Source: Anopheles merus (lineage: Eukaryota; Arthropoda; Insecta; Diptera; Culicidae). Taken from it: DNA of 64,000 nt. Of this stretch, positions 33,848-45,870 are shown one piece after another (the first letter of the stretch is position 1; every line of letters starts with the position of its first letter). The notes beneath the pieces are model-generated. The model saw only the letters and a list, made by a program, of their open reading frames with translations. It ran no database searches and was not told the DNA's origin. The position numbers were made by a program, and so were the translations under genes. The stretch lies in assembly GCF_017562075.2 (NCBI RefSeq), contig NC_054081.1:5253144-5317143 (forward strand), given 5' to 3'.

Positions 33848-36800
33848 TTAGCGCGATCGGGCGGCCGCCTTCCGTGCGCCGGCCGTACTGGCGGCAACCG
33901 CGTCCCTGCCCTCCTCGTACACGAGCGGTATGAAGCGGGTGTAGTGCTGGCGGCCGCTGCCGACCGCCCCGTCCGGTGCCAGCGTGCGCCCCATCGGCCG
34001 GAAGGTGGGCAGTGCGATCCGTATCTCGGTGCTGGTGGCGGGCTCGGTTGGCGGCGGCGGCGGCGTGCTTGTCCCTGGGGCCGGACTGCTGCCGGTGGCA
34101 GGGGGCGGTGCGCCACTGGCCTCCGAGTGGCGGGCGGGCGACATCAGCAGCAGCTCGGGGACGCTCGTCGCAACCGTCGCTTCGTCGGCGGCGTCGGGCG
34201 GCGCCGCCAGCTTGGGCAGGAGGGCGTTCGCCCCGTCCGTCCCGTTGCCGCTGAACAGGGCGTCCCAGGTGCGGCGGGCGTACCGCTCCGCCCGCTCGAA
34301 GAACGACACCAGCCGGGAGGGAAACAGCTGCACGGTTTGGGCGGTCGGTGGCAGCAGCGGCTGCTGGCCGGCGGCCGTCGAATCCGGCTGCTCCTGCTGG
34401 GCGGGCAGCAGGGCGTCGGAGAAGGAGCGCTTCTCGTTGACGTGCACGGGCTGGGGCGAGTGGCGCGGTATGCTGATCGCGACCGGCGTCCAGGAGAAGT
34501 GGTCGTGCCCGGCGGGATGCTTCGGGCCGCCCACCGACAGCTCGTCGATCGAGCTTTTCGGTGGCTTGGGTGGTGCTGGCGGCGGTGCTGCTGCTGCCGC
34601 CGGTCCGCTAGCCCCGCCGGCGGTGTGGGCGGTGTGCGCTGGGTGGTTCAGCTCTTCGGCCGCCCGGCACTCGATGCCGTCCTCGTCCGGTTCGTCCAGC
34701 GTGTGCAGCAGTATCGACTGCAGCTCGATGCGCACCGGCACGTCCGCCTGCAGCGTGAGCGTCGCGCACGACCCGTACGTCCGCTGGTCGTCCGCGGTCA
34801 GCAGTATCGGGCCGATGCGCCACAGCTGCTTGCCGACGCTCGAGCGCTGCCACCAGCCGCCCCGGTACGGCCGGTACGTGATGGTGAGGGCCCGCGGCCG
34901 GTGCCCCAGCGCCGGATGCGGCACCAGTATCGTCGTCAGCCACTGGCCGGCATGGAACTCGCGGTCCTCCCGCGCCTCGTCCAGATGGAACGTCTCGTTG
35001 AAGGTGAGCAGGGGCGGGGCGGCGGCGGCGGCCCCACCGCCGCTCGGCTGCCCGTCCTCGATGCCGTTGCCGGTGTCGCCGCCCTCGAGCGTCAGCTCGA
35101 ACCGGCCGACCGTGCGCAGCGGCAGCTCGTCCGGCGCGTTACGCAGCCGCAACCGGAACTGGTTCGCGCAGTACGGCTCCTCGTCGCGCGTGCGCAGGTA
35201 CAGCTGGCCGTACCCGCCCACGTCCCGGCTGGTCGCGTAATAGCCCATGCGGCCGCAGGCGGACCGGGCCGTCCCGTTGCCGCAGTCGAAGCACTCGCCC
35301 GCCGCGAACTGGTCGTAGCTTTCGCACGGGAAGGCGGGAAAGTGGCAGCGCGGCGCGACCGAGTCGATGAAGAACTTGTACGCCCGCCGGTGATTGCACA
35401 GCGACCGACCCTCGACCGTCGTCGGCGGTGCTGGAGAATGCCGGAACAGCGATGGGCGAAAGGGAAAATGAAAGAAAGAGGGAGAGAGAGAATTGAGTCA
35501 CAGTGTGCGTGTGAGGCAGGCGGTGCGGGGGCCCTCGGGATGGGAAAGCCAGTGGTCGTGACCGTTTACAGCACGCAGCAAGGCGGAAAGTTGGGTTTTG
35601 GTTGCTTTTTTTTTCTTTCTTTCTAGAAATTCCTTGTCCCACCTTCTGCCCCCTAGGCGAAGGAGGAAGTAATTAGTTTTACAAAATTGCAATTGACTTT
35701 TGGAGCAATTCCATTGTGGCGTGGCGCTGGGGTGTTAAAGTGTCCGTAACGGACTGTTGGCTTCTTTTTGCTTTGTTTTGGAGAGTGGAAAATTCGGGCG
35801 TCAGCTTCAGATTTGAAGATACCGAACGTTGACACTGCTCTATCACTAAGCTCCCTCTGAAGGTCACCGTTTTATGACATTATGCATCAATTTTTACTTA
35901 CAAGGTACCTTTTGTAACGCCTGGTTCCTAAATATCATTAGATATTTAAGTTTATTTAAGAAAATTTATATGTTACATGTAAAAGGCATGAAGTGGAGTA
36001 CCTCATTTTATTACTTTTTTGTGAAATAAATTCCAACAAATACCTTCAACGGAACGAATTTCATTCAACTCACTTAAAAATTCTGAATTCTTGGCGGTGA
36101 TTAGCTAAACTCTCTCAAAGCGAATCAACTCATTTATGCGTTCAATGACTCTCTCGAGCGTCAATTCCTAATGAGTGATACAACTCTCCATACTGGCTAG
36201 TAGCTCACAATGTAGGAACTCATATCTGGAGGTGAGAAATAACTCTTTTGGAAGGTAAATCTATTTATCGATTGTTTCCGCGCTCCGCCTCCACTAGCAG
36301 CACTCACTCTGTAGTCGTTTTGCTTGACTCTTAAAGAGAGTGTGAGTTGAAGATTGATCTCAACATTCTAGTTTCTTCTTCTAATTCTTCTTTTTTTTGG
36401 CTCAACAACCGTTGTTAGTCAAGGCCTGCCTGTACCACTTGTTGGGTTGGCTTGCAGTGACTTTTGGATTGCCCGGAATGTGATCTTCCAGCCACAATAG
36501 GTTTAGGAGCGGCAACTTATGTCATATATCCTATTCCGTCAGGCTTGATTGGAGCTTCCAAAAATTGGCAGTGAAAATTGTAAATGTCAAAGATTGTAAG
36601 TTTCTGAGAGCTGTTCCGACGTAGAGTTAAATAACGCTAAGGAAGAAAGCTTTATTTGCAACTAGCCTAACCTTTAAGTTTTGAAATTTCGATAGGAATG
36701 TGTCCTCTAAGAGTTCCAGAGTAGTTCCAAGTCAGCCGTTCTTGATATCAAATCGATGTTTTGGCAGTTTTGAAATCAAATATTTTAGTTTTCGACTATG

Positions 36801-39682
36801 AAAAGTATTATTATACCTTTTGAAAATCATTTCAACGCCATTAGAACCAAATTTGAGCTACCAAAATGCAAAAGAGCGATGATTCAATCAAATTTCACAA
36901 TTTTGTGAGCGTATTTGAAGGTCATCGCCGAGAGCTGAGCTCGCAATATGGCGCCTACTGAGCCTATTTTGGCTGCTCGTCTCAAATTATTTTACCCGCC
37001 AGACATTTAAACAAAATTTTAGGCAAAGCTTCAAAAGGGAATCAAGTCTGCGAGTTGCTCCACTCGAAAACCCCAAATATTAGCATCCTAGAGACCATTA
37101 GCATTTGGTGAAATTGTTAATATTTGATGACTGAGTGACAAAACACCAGTCTTTTCAGTGCTACAAGCAAAAGCACTCATTAGAACTCACTAACTCTCTA
37201 AGCTCTTTAACAGTGAGCTTGTTCGGAATAGAATCTTAGGGCGCGGAACTATTTGGTTTCTCGACGCTCAATTTCTCAAACACTTATGAGTGCTTTTGAG
37301 AGATCTACGTTCTCACAACGTTTGTAGAATCGGCACAAAATTGGTTTGTAAATCTTTGAGAAAGTTGACGATGCTGTTATCGGTAATTACGCTGCAAATT
37401 GTTTCCAATGTCAATGGTTGAAAAAGTTAAACAAAAACATGCGATTAAATACTCATTTTCTGTCTAAAGCTCCAAATAAAGCTTGAGTGCCAATATCAGT
37501 TACTCAGAGCGATAAAAAAAATTGACGACAACCTCGGGCTCGCGTCTGAAATCAAATGAGTGCCCAGAAACTTAAGAGAGTGCTTGAGAATTTTTTCACA
37601 GCTTCAGAATGCCCATGGCCCTTTTTTGTGAGTTTTATGTAAAAAAAAAATTGAATCATGTTCAAATTCAGCCTGGCAGCATCATGAGTCTCCGATTTAA
37701 TGACAAAAGAATGAGCTGGAATCGTTCCGAAAGAGCGTTTAGAGTGAGTTACCCATTTTACGCCCGTGAACCGTAACACAAACTAAATAAAAGGTGCAAA
37801 AAAAAAGGCGTCACGCAAAAAACCGCTTCTCGGGGCATAATGCGTCCCGCTCGGCTTGGCTCACTCCATCTCCGGGGCGGATTGCTGTCACCTTCACGGA
37901 GGATTAATTCTCTCCCCAGCCCTCTGCCACCCTGCAGTACCGTTAGTCCGGCACGGCCCTGACCAAACCGCGTTCCGTAGCGTTTGTCGCGGGAAGGCCA
38001 TCGAGTTTAATTGGATCGCCAGACGCGGGCTAGAATCGTACGCGCGATCGCGATCGCCAAATGAGGCCACACACAGCAGTGTCATTACAGTCACTTACCC
38101 CAGATAATGTCCGTGACGGCGCCGACGAACAGATTGGTGCAGCCGTGCTGCACCCGCCCCCCGTTCGGGTAGTAGTCGACCGTGCCCATCGGCTGCCACG
38201 AGCCGAGCCCGCCGAGTATGAGGTTCTCGCCGTTCGAGTGGATCACGTCCACGTACCGGGCGTCCCCCGCGTCCAGCCGCACCTCGGGCGGCTGTGCCTC
38301 GAACAGCGGCCCCGCCGGATCCAGCCCCGTTATTCTCCACAGCCCAGCCCGGCTGGCGGGCCGCTCCGTGCCCGGGTGCGCCGAGGGGTTGCCCGCCCGC
38401 GCCGTACGCTGCAACTCATCGGCATTCGCCTCCTCCTCGTGCTCCTCCTCCACCTCTTTCTCCTTCTTCTGCTCCTCCTCTTCCTTTCCCAGCTGCTCCT
38501 CCTGCTCCGATGGGGTGGAGAATTCGGCCCCGGCAAAGCCGGCCACGTGCGACCCGAGGCTGAAGCCGATCAGGTGCACGCGCGACAACCGCAGCCCGTT
38601 GTGCGTGCGGAGCAGCCGCAACAGCAGCGCTAATTGCCGCCCGACCAGCCGCGTGTTGGCGGCGGCGCGCACGTAATTCGGCAGCTTCGCGCCATTCTCC
38701 CAGTCGACGCAGATCACGGTACAGTTTTCCTGCGCAAGCAAAAAAGAAAAAAAAAAGAAAAAGGGAAAGCAGAAGGTTGGGTAAGTGGGTGGGCTGCAAA
38801 AAAAAGGAAAAAAGGAAAAAAGGAATGGAAAAAAAAATGACTCACCACTGCCATCAGGGCGGTGCGCATCTCGTAGATCCACACCAGGCCACAGTTGGAG
38901 CCGAACCCGTGCACGATCACGCGCACCGTCCGGTTGCTCAGGTCGCCGAACGTTTGCAGCAGCGTGGAGGACATGCCGGTCGCGACCGGGATCGAGACGG
39001 TGTCGTTCGTCCCGTTCGCCCAGTAGGCGGCACCGAACCCGGCCACCACCAGCTCCTCGTACGTGAACTCGATCAGCGGCTTTTCGCTGCTGCAATGGCG
39101 CAATCCAATAAAAGGGGGATTTTAAGTCTCCTGTTTTGTGTTGACGGGTGTCACGTGGCAATCTTACCGGTGGGTGGTGGTGTACACCAGGAAGCGCGTG
39201 CTGACCTCCGCCGGCGAGGATGGCAGCATCTCCGGCAGGTGCTCCGTCTCGTGGAAGCACCCGAGCGGCCCGTAGCAGACGACGGACGTGTCCGGATCGT
39301 CCCCACCGTCGTCCGGGTCGGTGGGCGCGTCCGGACCGAGCGTTTCGTTCCGCAGGCCGCCCTCCTTAGGGTCGGCCCGCTTGCGGCGGCGGCGGCGCCG
39401 GTGCTGCTCGGGACGCTGCAGCTCCGACTCGTCGTGCGGGTCGGCTGTACCCGGCTCGTCCCCAGCCGGGCGGCCATGCTGGTGCAGCGTTTGGCGCCAG
39501 GACGCGATCGACTGCTGGGCGGCCAGCACCTGCTCCCGCTCCTGGGCCAGCTCGAAGGCGTCACGCCGGGACAGCAGCTGCTGCTGCGGTTGTTGTAGTG
39601 ATTTGGCGGACGGTTCGTTGGCGTGCGTGCTGCTGCAGGTGCACGCCACCAGCAGCAGGAAGGCCCACACTAGCCGAGCCAT
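33848..39682 (-). CDS. Pancreatic-type triacylglycerol lipase with large additions, 990 aa
   Basis: Four exons in phase: 39682-39168, 39089-38846, 38729-38099 and 35430-33848. The signal peptide MARLVWAFLLLVACTCSSTH is followed by a Gln-rich pro-segment and a polybasic RRRRRRKR (95-102), a likely convertase site. The catalytic domain opens with VVCYGPLGCFHETE. It has HGFGSN (oxyanion region), nucleophile Ser310 in GFSLG, Asp390 in GLDPAGPLF and His477 in CNHRRAYKF. The Asp-His spacing of 87 and the 25-residue Cys-Cys lid match pancreatic lipase. The Ser-Asp gap is 80 instead of 24 because of a Glu/Lys-rich insert (about 322-380). A PLAT/C2-like domain follows (NQFRLRLRNAPDELPLRTVG onward), then a 300-residue Pro/Ala-rich tail. 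It is secreted and probably active on glycerides or phospholipids; substrate unknown. Confidence 0.88.
35431..38098. other. Lipase intron 3, AT-rich, no gene
   Basis: A 2.7 kb intron. From 36.0 to 37.8 kb it is AT-rich and repeats short words such as ACTCACT, ACTCTCT and AATGAGT on both strands, suggesting a decayed repeat. A SINE fragment is listed separately. Confidence 0.6.
36372..36490 (-). mobile_element. SINE200-like element, truncated copy
   Basis: On the minus strand it ends AACGGTTGTTGAGCCAAAAA followed by GAAGAA-type tail. Only the 3' body (TGGTACAGGCAGGCC, CAAGCCAACCC) remains; the tRNA-like head is missing. Confidence 0.75.
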
Positions 39683-40726
39683 CTGTTTTAGCGGCGTTGC
39701 GTTGCACAGGTCCCGTGCAGGGCGGTTCAGGGAGCGACGGCACACAGAGCACGGCCGCCACAGATGCGTCTATCCATAAATCGAACTGCAATAACGGACC
39801 ACAATTAACTGATTCGCGTACGCGACGATCGCACACGACACCACCAAGCTAAACACACGCACACAGTAAAAAAAACAGACCCTTGTGGTTGACTATTTTC
39901 CCCTTCTCTTGCTCTATCTCTCTCTCTTTGATGGGGCGCTGCTGTTCACCTGGCCTTTGTTTTGGTTTTCTGTTTTTTGTTTTGTTTTTCGGAGTAGCCC
40001 CCCGCCCCGCGTGACACAATTTTGTAATCTTCCCACAGGGTGCCCCTTTCTTGTGGCCCTAATAAATAATTTAAAAAAAAAACACACTTTTGAGGAGGGT
40101 TCGTCGCCTGCTCGTCGGCGTGCTGCTGAATCGCCTTTGCGTTGATGGCCGTCGGCGGTGGATTGATCGTAGCGGGCAAAGAATAGATCACAGAAGAAGA
40201 AGAGAAGAGGCGGCGGAAAAACAAAACGGGTTTTTCGCTTCACTCCCCGAGCTTTCCACCTCTCTCTCTCTGTGTGTATGTTTCCTCTGTTTACCGTTTG
40301 CCGACTAGCGGGTCACACAATTGCTCCCACACTGCACCGCACAACGCAACTGTAACAGTTGCTTGCTGACAAATTAAGAAAAACACACACACAACCAACT
40401 CGCACCCTGCTTGAAGGACATTCACTACACGTCGCGCGGTACGATCGATTTTAGTAAATGGGAAGGGAGTGGGATGCGCAGTGATGGTGATTCAGGTGAA
40501 AGAGCGGTTTGGCTTTGGTTTGGCGCTGGTACGACGGGAGAGCGCTTTCACTTAAGCGCACCAAACGCGGGCTGAATTGGCAGTGGCATGACCAAACTGC
40601 TGGAGGCACACAACCCCCAAGCCAAACCCACCGTCCACCGTGTGCCAGTCCCGCGCCGGACACGCAAGGGAAGGGTGGAATAGTCCACTGACATACAGAG
40701 AGAGAGAGAGCGAGAGAAAGAAAAAT

Positions 40727-40758
<32 letters not shown>

Positions 40759-42600
40759 AGAGAGAGAGAGCATGACCGTACGGTACATTTCATACGCTTG
40801 TTAGTTCTCCCCCCATCGCGACTGTCTTGCTCACTCTCTTGCGCGCGAGCGCTATGTCTCTTTCTCCCTGCTCTCTCTCTCTATGTTCTATCCTGCTCGC
40901 GCGTTAAACGCGTTAAGCTAGGCGTGATGCTGCTGCACAATTCCAAAAACGGAGTGGTTACACACACCTTTGTGCCGTTGTTGTTGTTGTTGCCCGCGCT
41001 CCCACCCTGCACTCCCCTCTCCTTTAGTACCCCCGAGAGAGAGCGGGAAAGCACCAGTAGCGACCAGTTGCATAAAGCCACGGGAAAGCACGGCGCTGAC
41101 GCTGACGGGAAGCTGCCCGTACACGAAAGATGCCAACGCGCTGGCAGGCGACGAACCCGTGAAATTGTTGAACGGTGTTTTTTTAAATGGTTTTCTCTTA
41201 TTGTTTTTGTTGTTGTTGTTGTTGTTTTGTTTGTATTCGCCGCTCGGGAAACTTCCGGACACTTTTTTTTTAATTTCACGCCAGTAAAGAGTAGCGGGGA
41301 AGGGGGGAGGGCCCGGTTTACTGATTTCACGACCTGCACGAGGTCGACCGGCCCAATATATGGGTCAGCTTGGGTGGAAAAATACCGCACTTTAAAATTC
41401 GCAAAATGCGAACCATCACTCCCCACTCCCAATGAAACGTTACCGTTCGTAGGTACTGCGCTTTCACATCTTTCACTGCTGGGAAATGTCGTGTTTTTTT
41501 TTTGTCGTGGTCGCGGTCCCCTATCGATGGCTATCGAATTGTTTCGGAAAAATTCAAACCTTCTTTTGGGAGAGAATGAAGTCGATCTACACTAAGCTGG
41601 TCTCTATGGCTCTGTGTGTGTGCGCTTGTGTGGGAGTGTTTTATTGCTTCAATTTTTCGGTAGGTCAGGTTTGACCGATCAACAATGGGGATGCGTTAGG
41701 GAGGGGAAGGAGCGGGGCAGGGTTTCGAAAGAAACAGTGGGAAAGCAATGTAGCAAAGGGAGAGAAACAAAACGAAAACTAAACACATGCCCCCCACCCC
41801 TATTCCCCTTCACTGCTCTAGTTTATAGCGCTGAGTTGAAGCTTCAGTGGAACGATGTTTTCAGCTAAAAGTTGGGGGAAAAGGAAAAATCAAGCCTTTG
41901 CGTTACATGGTAGAAACGTTACATGTCCTTGTAATATTCCCAAGCAACACTTTTATTGTACTTTTGTCAAAATTAAATAAAAAAATATATATACCAAGCC
42001 GTGATGAAAATAAAAGCTAATTGTTTGGAGTGATATCGATACCAATGAAATTAAATTCTTACATTAGAACAACAAAACACATGAGCAATTATGAGGAAAA
42101 TCCATCGCAAGGATTAAAAAAACCCAAAATACTTTAAAATTTAAAAAAAATCAATAGCATTTGCAATAAATAGAAAAAATATCATATTTAAACTATATTT
42201 AAGAGACTTAATACATAAGTTATATGCGTTCGGCCATTGGTTATCCCAAGCGCCACAGATTAAGCGTAAACAACTAGAAAATCAAATATCTATAAAAAAA
42301 ATGAAAGCTCCATGGCTTCATTGGTTTTTGCTCGAAAACAGATGGCGTATTACAACGCGTCATTATATAGCTGTCCTTTTCTTGCAATGTGTTTTGCATA
42401 GCTTCATTTAATCATGGCATATACACTCTTCTAACTTTCCGATCAAAAATCTATATCAATGGCCGTGGGGTCAGATACACGGATATCAACACAACATCAA
42501 AAAATCGTACCGCCGTTCTAGTTCTAGCGATGCATAACTTCAATGCGAAGCCATACAAGAGTACAGAGGGAAGGAGAAAAGTTCTCAAAGCGAAGAAAGC
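39683..42600. other. Intergenic region upstream of the lipase gene
   Basis: It contains the lipase promoter side and 5' UTR, then GA and CT tracts near 40.7-40.9 kb, TTG triplets near 40980 and 41205, and AT-rich DNA after 41.9 kb. A 265-codon plus-strand frame at 40798-41595 has low-complexity, unconserved-looking composition, so I do not call it a gene. Confidence 0.5.
40698..40770. repeat. (GA)n microsatellite
   Basis: Two interrupted GA runs of about 6 and 15 units separated by a short A-rich spacer. Confidence 0.9.
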
Positions 42601-42628
42601 ACCGCTGTGTAGCCACACCAACCAGCAA

Positions 42629-42768
42629 CAGATGGCTCCACCAGCTTTTTTGCTATTTTTAGAATGCATGAGTCGTTTCGCGTCTGCTAAACGAAGTCTT
42701 TTTATATTTCGTTTAGGTTGCGAGCATTAGTTGTTTTGTGGTCGTTTAGTGGATTTGTGCCACTTGGA
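42629..42768 (+). repeat. Dispersed repeat, copy B
   Basis: Matches copy A at 26.45 kb in the same orientation (GAATGCATGAGTCGTTT, CTGCTAAACGAAG, TTTCGTTTAGGTTGCGAGC, CACTTGG). The central TCTGCTAAACGAA and TTCGTTTAG can pair. Confidence 0.65.
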
Positions 42769-42989
42769 AAGATTTCAATATCTTGGTCTTACCAATAGGA
42801 GCAGCAATAAAGTGAAAACATAAATAAATACTTTTCATTATTATTTGATTTTTTTAATGAGTTTGGTAATTTCTAATTGACAAATGGTAAACTCGAATTA
42901 ATGCAATATAAAATCCAATCTTTATTAACGATTATTGAACTTTTTTTATTATTGTTATATTATTTTTCGTTTCTTGTTGTCACTTTTTT

Positions 42990-43191
42990 TCTCTCATTTT
43001 GGCTCAACAACCGTTGACGGTCGTGGCCTGTCTGTACCACTTGTGGGGGCTTGGCTTTCAGTGACTTTTGGATTACCCCCCACTGCAAGATAGTCAGTCA
43101 TACGTATGGCGGCACGGTCAATTTGGGGCTTGAACCCATAACGGGCATGTTTTTAAGTCGTACGAGTTGACGACTGTACTACGAGACCGGC
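42990..43191 (-). mobile_element. SINE200-like tRNA-derived SINE
   Basis: The full-length-looking copy on the minus strand starts CCGGTCTCGTAGTACAGTCG (A-box region), then GTACGACTTAAAAACATGCC, the B-box-like ATGGGTTCAAGCCCC, and a 3' body ending CAACGGTTGTTGAGCCAAAA. Length is about 200 bp. A and B boxes of RNA polymerase III are readable. Confidence 0.8.
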
Positions 43192-43981
43192 TATCACATA
43201 CAAATAATTTGTTATAAGACATAATTAACCATCAATTTGCTCATCCTCGACGATTTAAACAGGAGTTCACCAAAAATGCTGCTTGGGTTTAAGCTAAACA
43301 GGCGTCACGCGTAACGCTAACGTAACGTGGAGGGTTGATTTTACCCATTTTCGTAGACCCAGGCCTAACGGTCGATTCAAACACGCTTTGTGCAACACCT
43401 GTCAAAACGCCGTAGCACAAGATATGTAAACAAACCATCACTCCATTCGCTCGTTTTGTACGCAGACAACAATGCACAATTTCACATTAAAAAAAAGTTA
43501 CACTTTTTTTCCTTTTTCGGAAAATTACCCACAGAGATTCGGGATTTTAACTCAACACCCACTGAGCCGAAAAGTTTGTAGCCCGTTCGCGGGCCGTCAT
43601 ATAGGGCCCGATTGCCCTTTGTGTGCGTGTGTGTGTGCACTGTCAAACCCGATCGAAACGGTCGCGGAGAACCGATTGTAACCCGAGCGGTTGACAGTTT
43701 CGCTTGGTCGCGGTGACAGTTCGGTCGCGGTTACGGTTCGCTACTTTACAACAGCCGCAGGTAGAGGCACGCAAGGTTTCGCACTGTTGTTGGTCGGTCC
43801 GGGTCCGGTTACGGGTTGTTGGTTGCTGCTAGCGAGCGTTGCTGCAACAACCGCCACACTTGCTCCACACCTGCTGAGCGCGGGCACAACGTCAACAAAC
43901 GTCACGAGCAAGCAGGCAGGCAAACAAACAAACGCTAGAGAAAAAAAAAACACCACACACACACAGAGCGAAAGGCACACG

Positions 43982-45243
43982 ATGCCGCGGAAAAACAAAC
44001 CGCCGGGCATCAAGCTGAAGCTGGACGGCGATCTTGGCGCGGGCGGCGGCGGCAGCACGGTGCCGGACAGTGCCGAGGGGGCGACCCCGCGCAACCTGGA
44101 CAAGCGCGGCACGCTCACGGTCGGCGAGCGGTCGTTCGTGGTCGAGGCGGACCACCTGCGCAAGCTGGCGGATCTGGGCCGGGGGGCGTACGGCATCGTG
44201 GAGAAGATGCTGCACCAGCCGTCCGGCACGGTGATGGCGGTCAAGCGCATCACGGTGACGAGCGGGATGGGGGCGGGCGGCGGCCCGGGCGGTGGCGTCC
44301 AGTCGCAGGAGCAGAAGCGCCTGCTGATGGACCTGGACGTGTCGATGCGGGCGAGCGACTGCCGCCACACGGTCCAGTTCTACGGGGCGCTGTTCCGCGA
44401 GGGCGACGTGTGGATCTGCATGGAGGTGATGGACACGAGCGTGGACAAGTTCTACCCGGTGGTGTACAAGCGCCCCGGGCGCACCATCCCGGAGTACATC
44501 CTGCGCCAGATAGCGCTCGCGATCGTGCGCGCCCTGCACTACCTGCACACCGAGCTGCGCGTCATCCACCGGGACGTGAAGCCGTCGAACGTGCTGATGA
44601 ACCGGCGGGGCGAGGTGAAGATGTGCGATTTCGGTATCTCTGGTAAGAGCCTCTTGCCGGCGGCTTTTTGGTGTGTGCTAGTTTGTTTTGCTTATTTGTT
44701 CTCCTCTCATCCCGCTTGGCAGGCTATCTGGTCGACTCGGTGGCGAAGACGATCGACGCGGGCTGCAAACCGTACATGGCGCCGGAGCGGATCGATCCGG
44801 GTTCCGGCAGCCGGACCGCCGGCTACGACATCAAGTCGGACGTCTGGTCGCTCGGCATCACGATGGTGGAGATCGCGACCGGCCGCTTCCCGTACGCGAC
44901 CTGGCGGACGCCGTTCGAGCAGCTCAAGCAGGTGGTGAAGGACGATCCGCCCCGGCTGCCCAAGTCGGCCCACCCGGACGCGGACGAGTTCAGCCCGGAG
45001 TTTCACGAGTTCATCGTCAGCTGCCTGCAGAAGAAGTACCAGCTGCGGGCGAACTACGAGCATCTGCTCGCGACCGACTTTCTCGGCCTGTACACCGCCG
45101 ACGCCGAGCGGGCGGACAACGCGCTGATGGCGCAGTACGTGTGCGCGATACTGGACGAGCGGGATGGTGTGGTGGCGCCGGGCGCCGGCCCCACGGACGC
45201 CGCAGCCGGCTCCGCGGGTGGCGGCGAGCCCGCGAACAACTGA
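43982..45243 (+). CDS. lic: Dual-specificity MAP kinase kinase MKK3/6 (licorne), 393 aa
   Basis: Two exons, 43982-44642 and 44723-45243, joined in phase 1 (TCTG|GTAAGA and GGCAG|GCTAT). The kinase activates p38 in stress and immune signalling. The N-terminus PRKNKPPGIKLKL fits a basic-hydrophobic p38 docking motif. The kinase domain has the glycine loop LGRGAYGIV (65-73), Lys88 in AVKRI, HRDVKPSN (196-203), DFG (216-218), the activation segment SVAKT with Ser226 and Thr230, and APERIDP. The stretch EQKRLLMDLDVSMR matches MKK3/6 rather than MEK1 or MKK4/7. A Gly-rich insert of about 15 residues (94-108) lies between beta-3 and helix C. The C-terminus has the docking-domain sequence, then an Ala/Gly tail. 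The frame is open upstream to 43691, but the MPRKNKPP start fits the family. Confidence 0.95.
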
Positions 45244-45510
45244 CTCGCGTGTAAATAGCGCACGGACACACCCACATACATACAATCACACACACACACA
45301 CACGCTCGTACACACGCACATAGTTGGATTGTTTAATGTTATTGTATTTTTTTTTTTTGAAATTAAGGTAAACCAACATTGAAAATCGAAGCAAAAAAAA
45401 GCAGGAGAGTAGGAAGAAAAAATGCCACGCAAACACACCGTAAACACACACACACACAAACACACTTACAGAACACGAAGAAAAATCTGTAGCAAATGAG
45501 CTAGAGAAAT

Positions 45511-45542
<32 letters not shown>

Positions 45543-45870
45543 GAAAAACAGTTTATTATACATAATTATGGGGCAGCAGGTATGCGAGCGGAACGTGTCG
45601 CATGTCTTTTAGCGCGTACATACACCTAACATAGACACACACACACAGAGAGAGACAGACGCAAAGGCTCGATCAATGTAGCGGCGGAACCTGATGGCAA
45701 GGCGGGGTCGAACAACGATGCGATGGTTTTGTAATTGTTACTTAATTTAAAATCAAAACAATTAAGAAGAAAGAAGCAAGAAAGAAGAAGGAAGGAGGAT
45801 AAAAACGACACACAGAAACGCAACAAACAAGCCTTTAATATTAACGAAACAAATAAACATGCTGTGCCTT
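45244..45870 (+). other. 3' UTR of the MKK3/6 gene
   Basis: CA and GA microsatellites follow the stop, and AATAAA at 45852-45857 is the probable end signal. No coding sequence. Confidence 0.5.

Noticed and set aside
33824..35626. 600-codon plus-strand frame
   Set aside because: Antisense to the lipase last exon; the minus strand carries the CNHRRAYKF and PLAT sequence.
40798..41595. 265-codon plus-strand frame upstream of the lipase
   Set aside because: Composition is CT- and T-run driven, no domain is recognisable, and the opposite strand is also open over much of it.
42990..43191. A genuine tRNA gene
   Set aside because: A- and B-box-like words occur only as heads of SINE copies with a conserved non-tRNA body and (GAA)n tail.
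43691..43981. Upstream in-frame extension of the MKK3/6 gene
   Set aside because: The sequence reads as poly-Thr/Ala/Lys leader; MPRKNKPP at 43982 matches the family's N-terminal docking motif.
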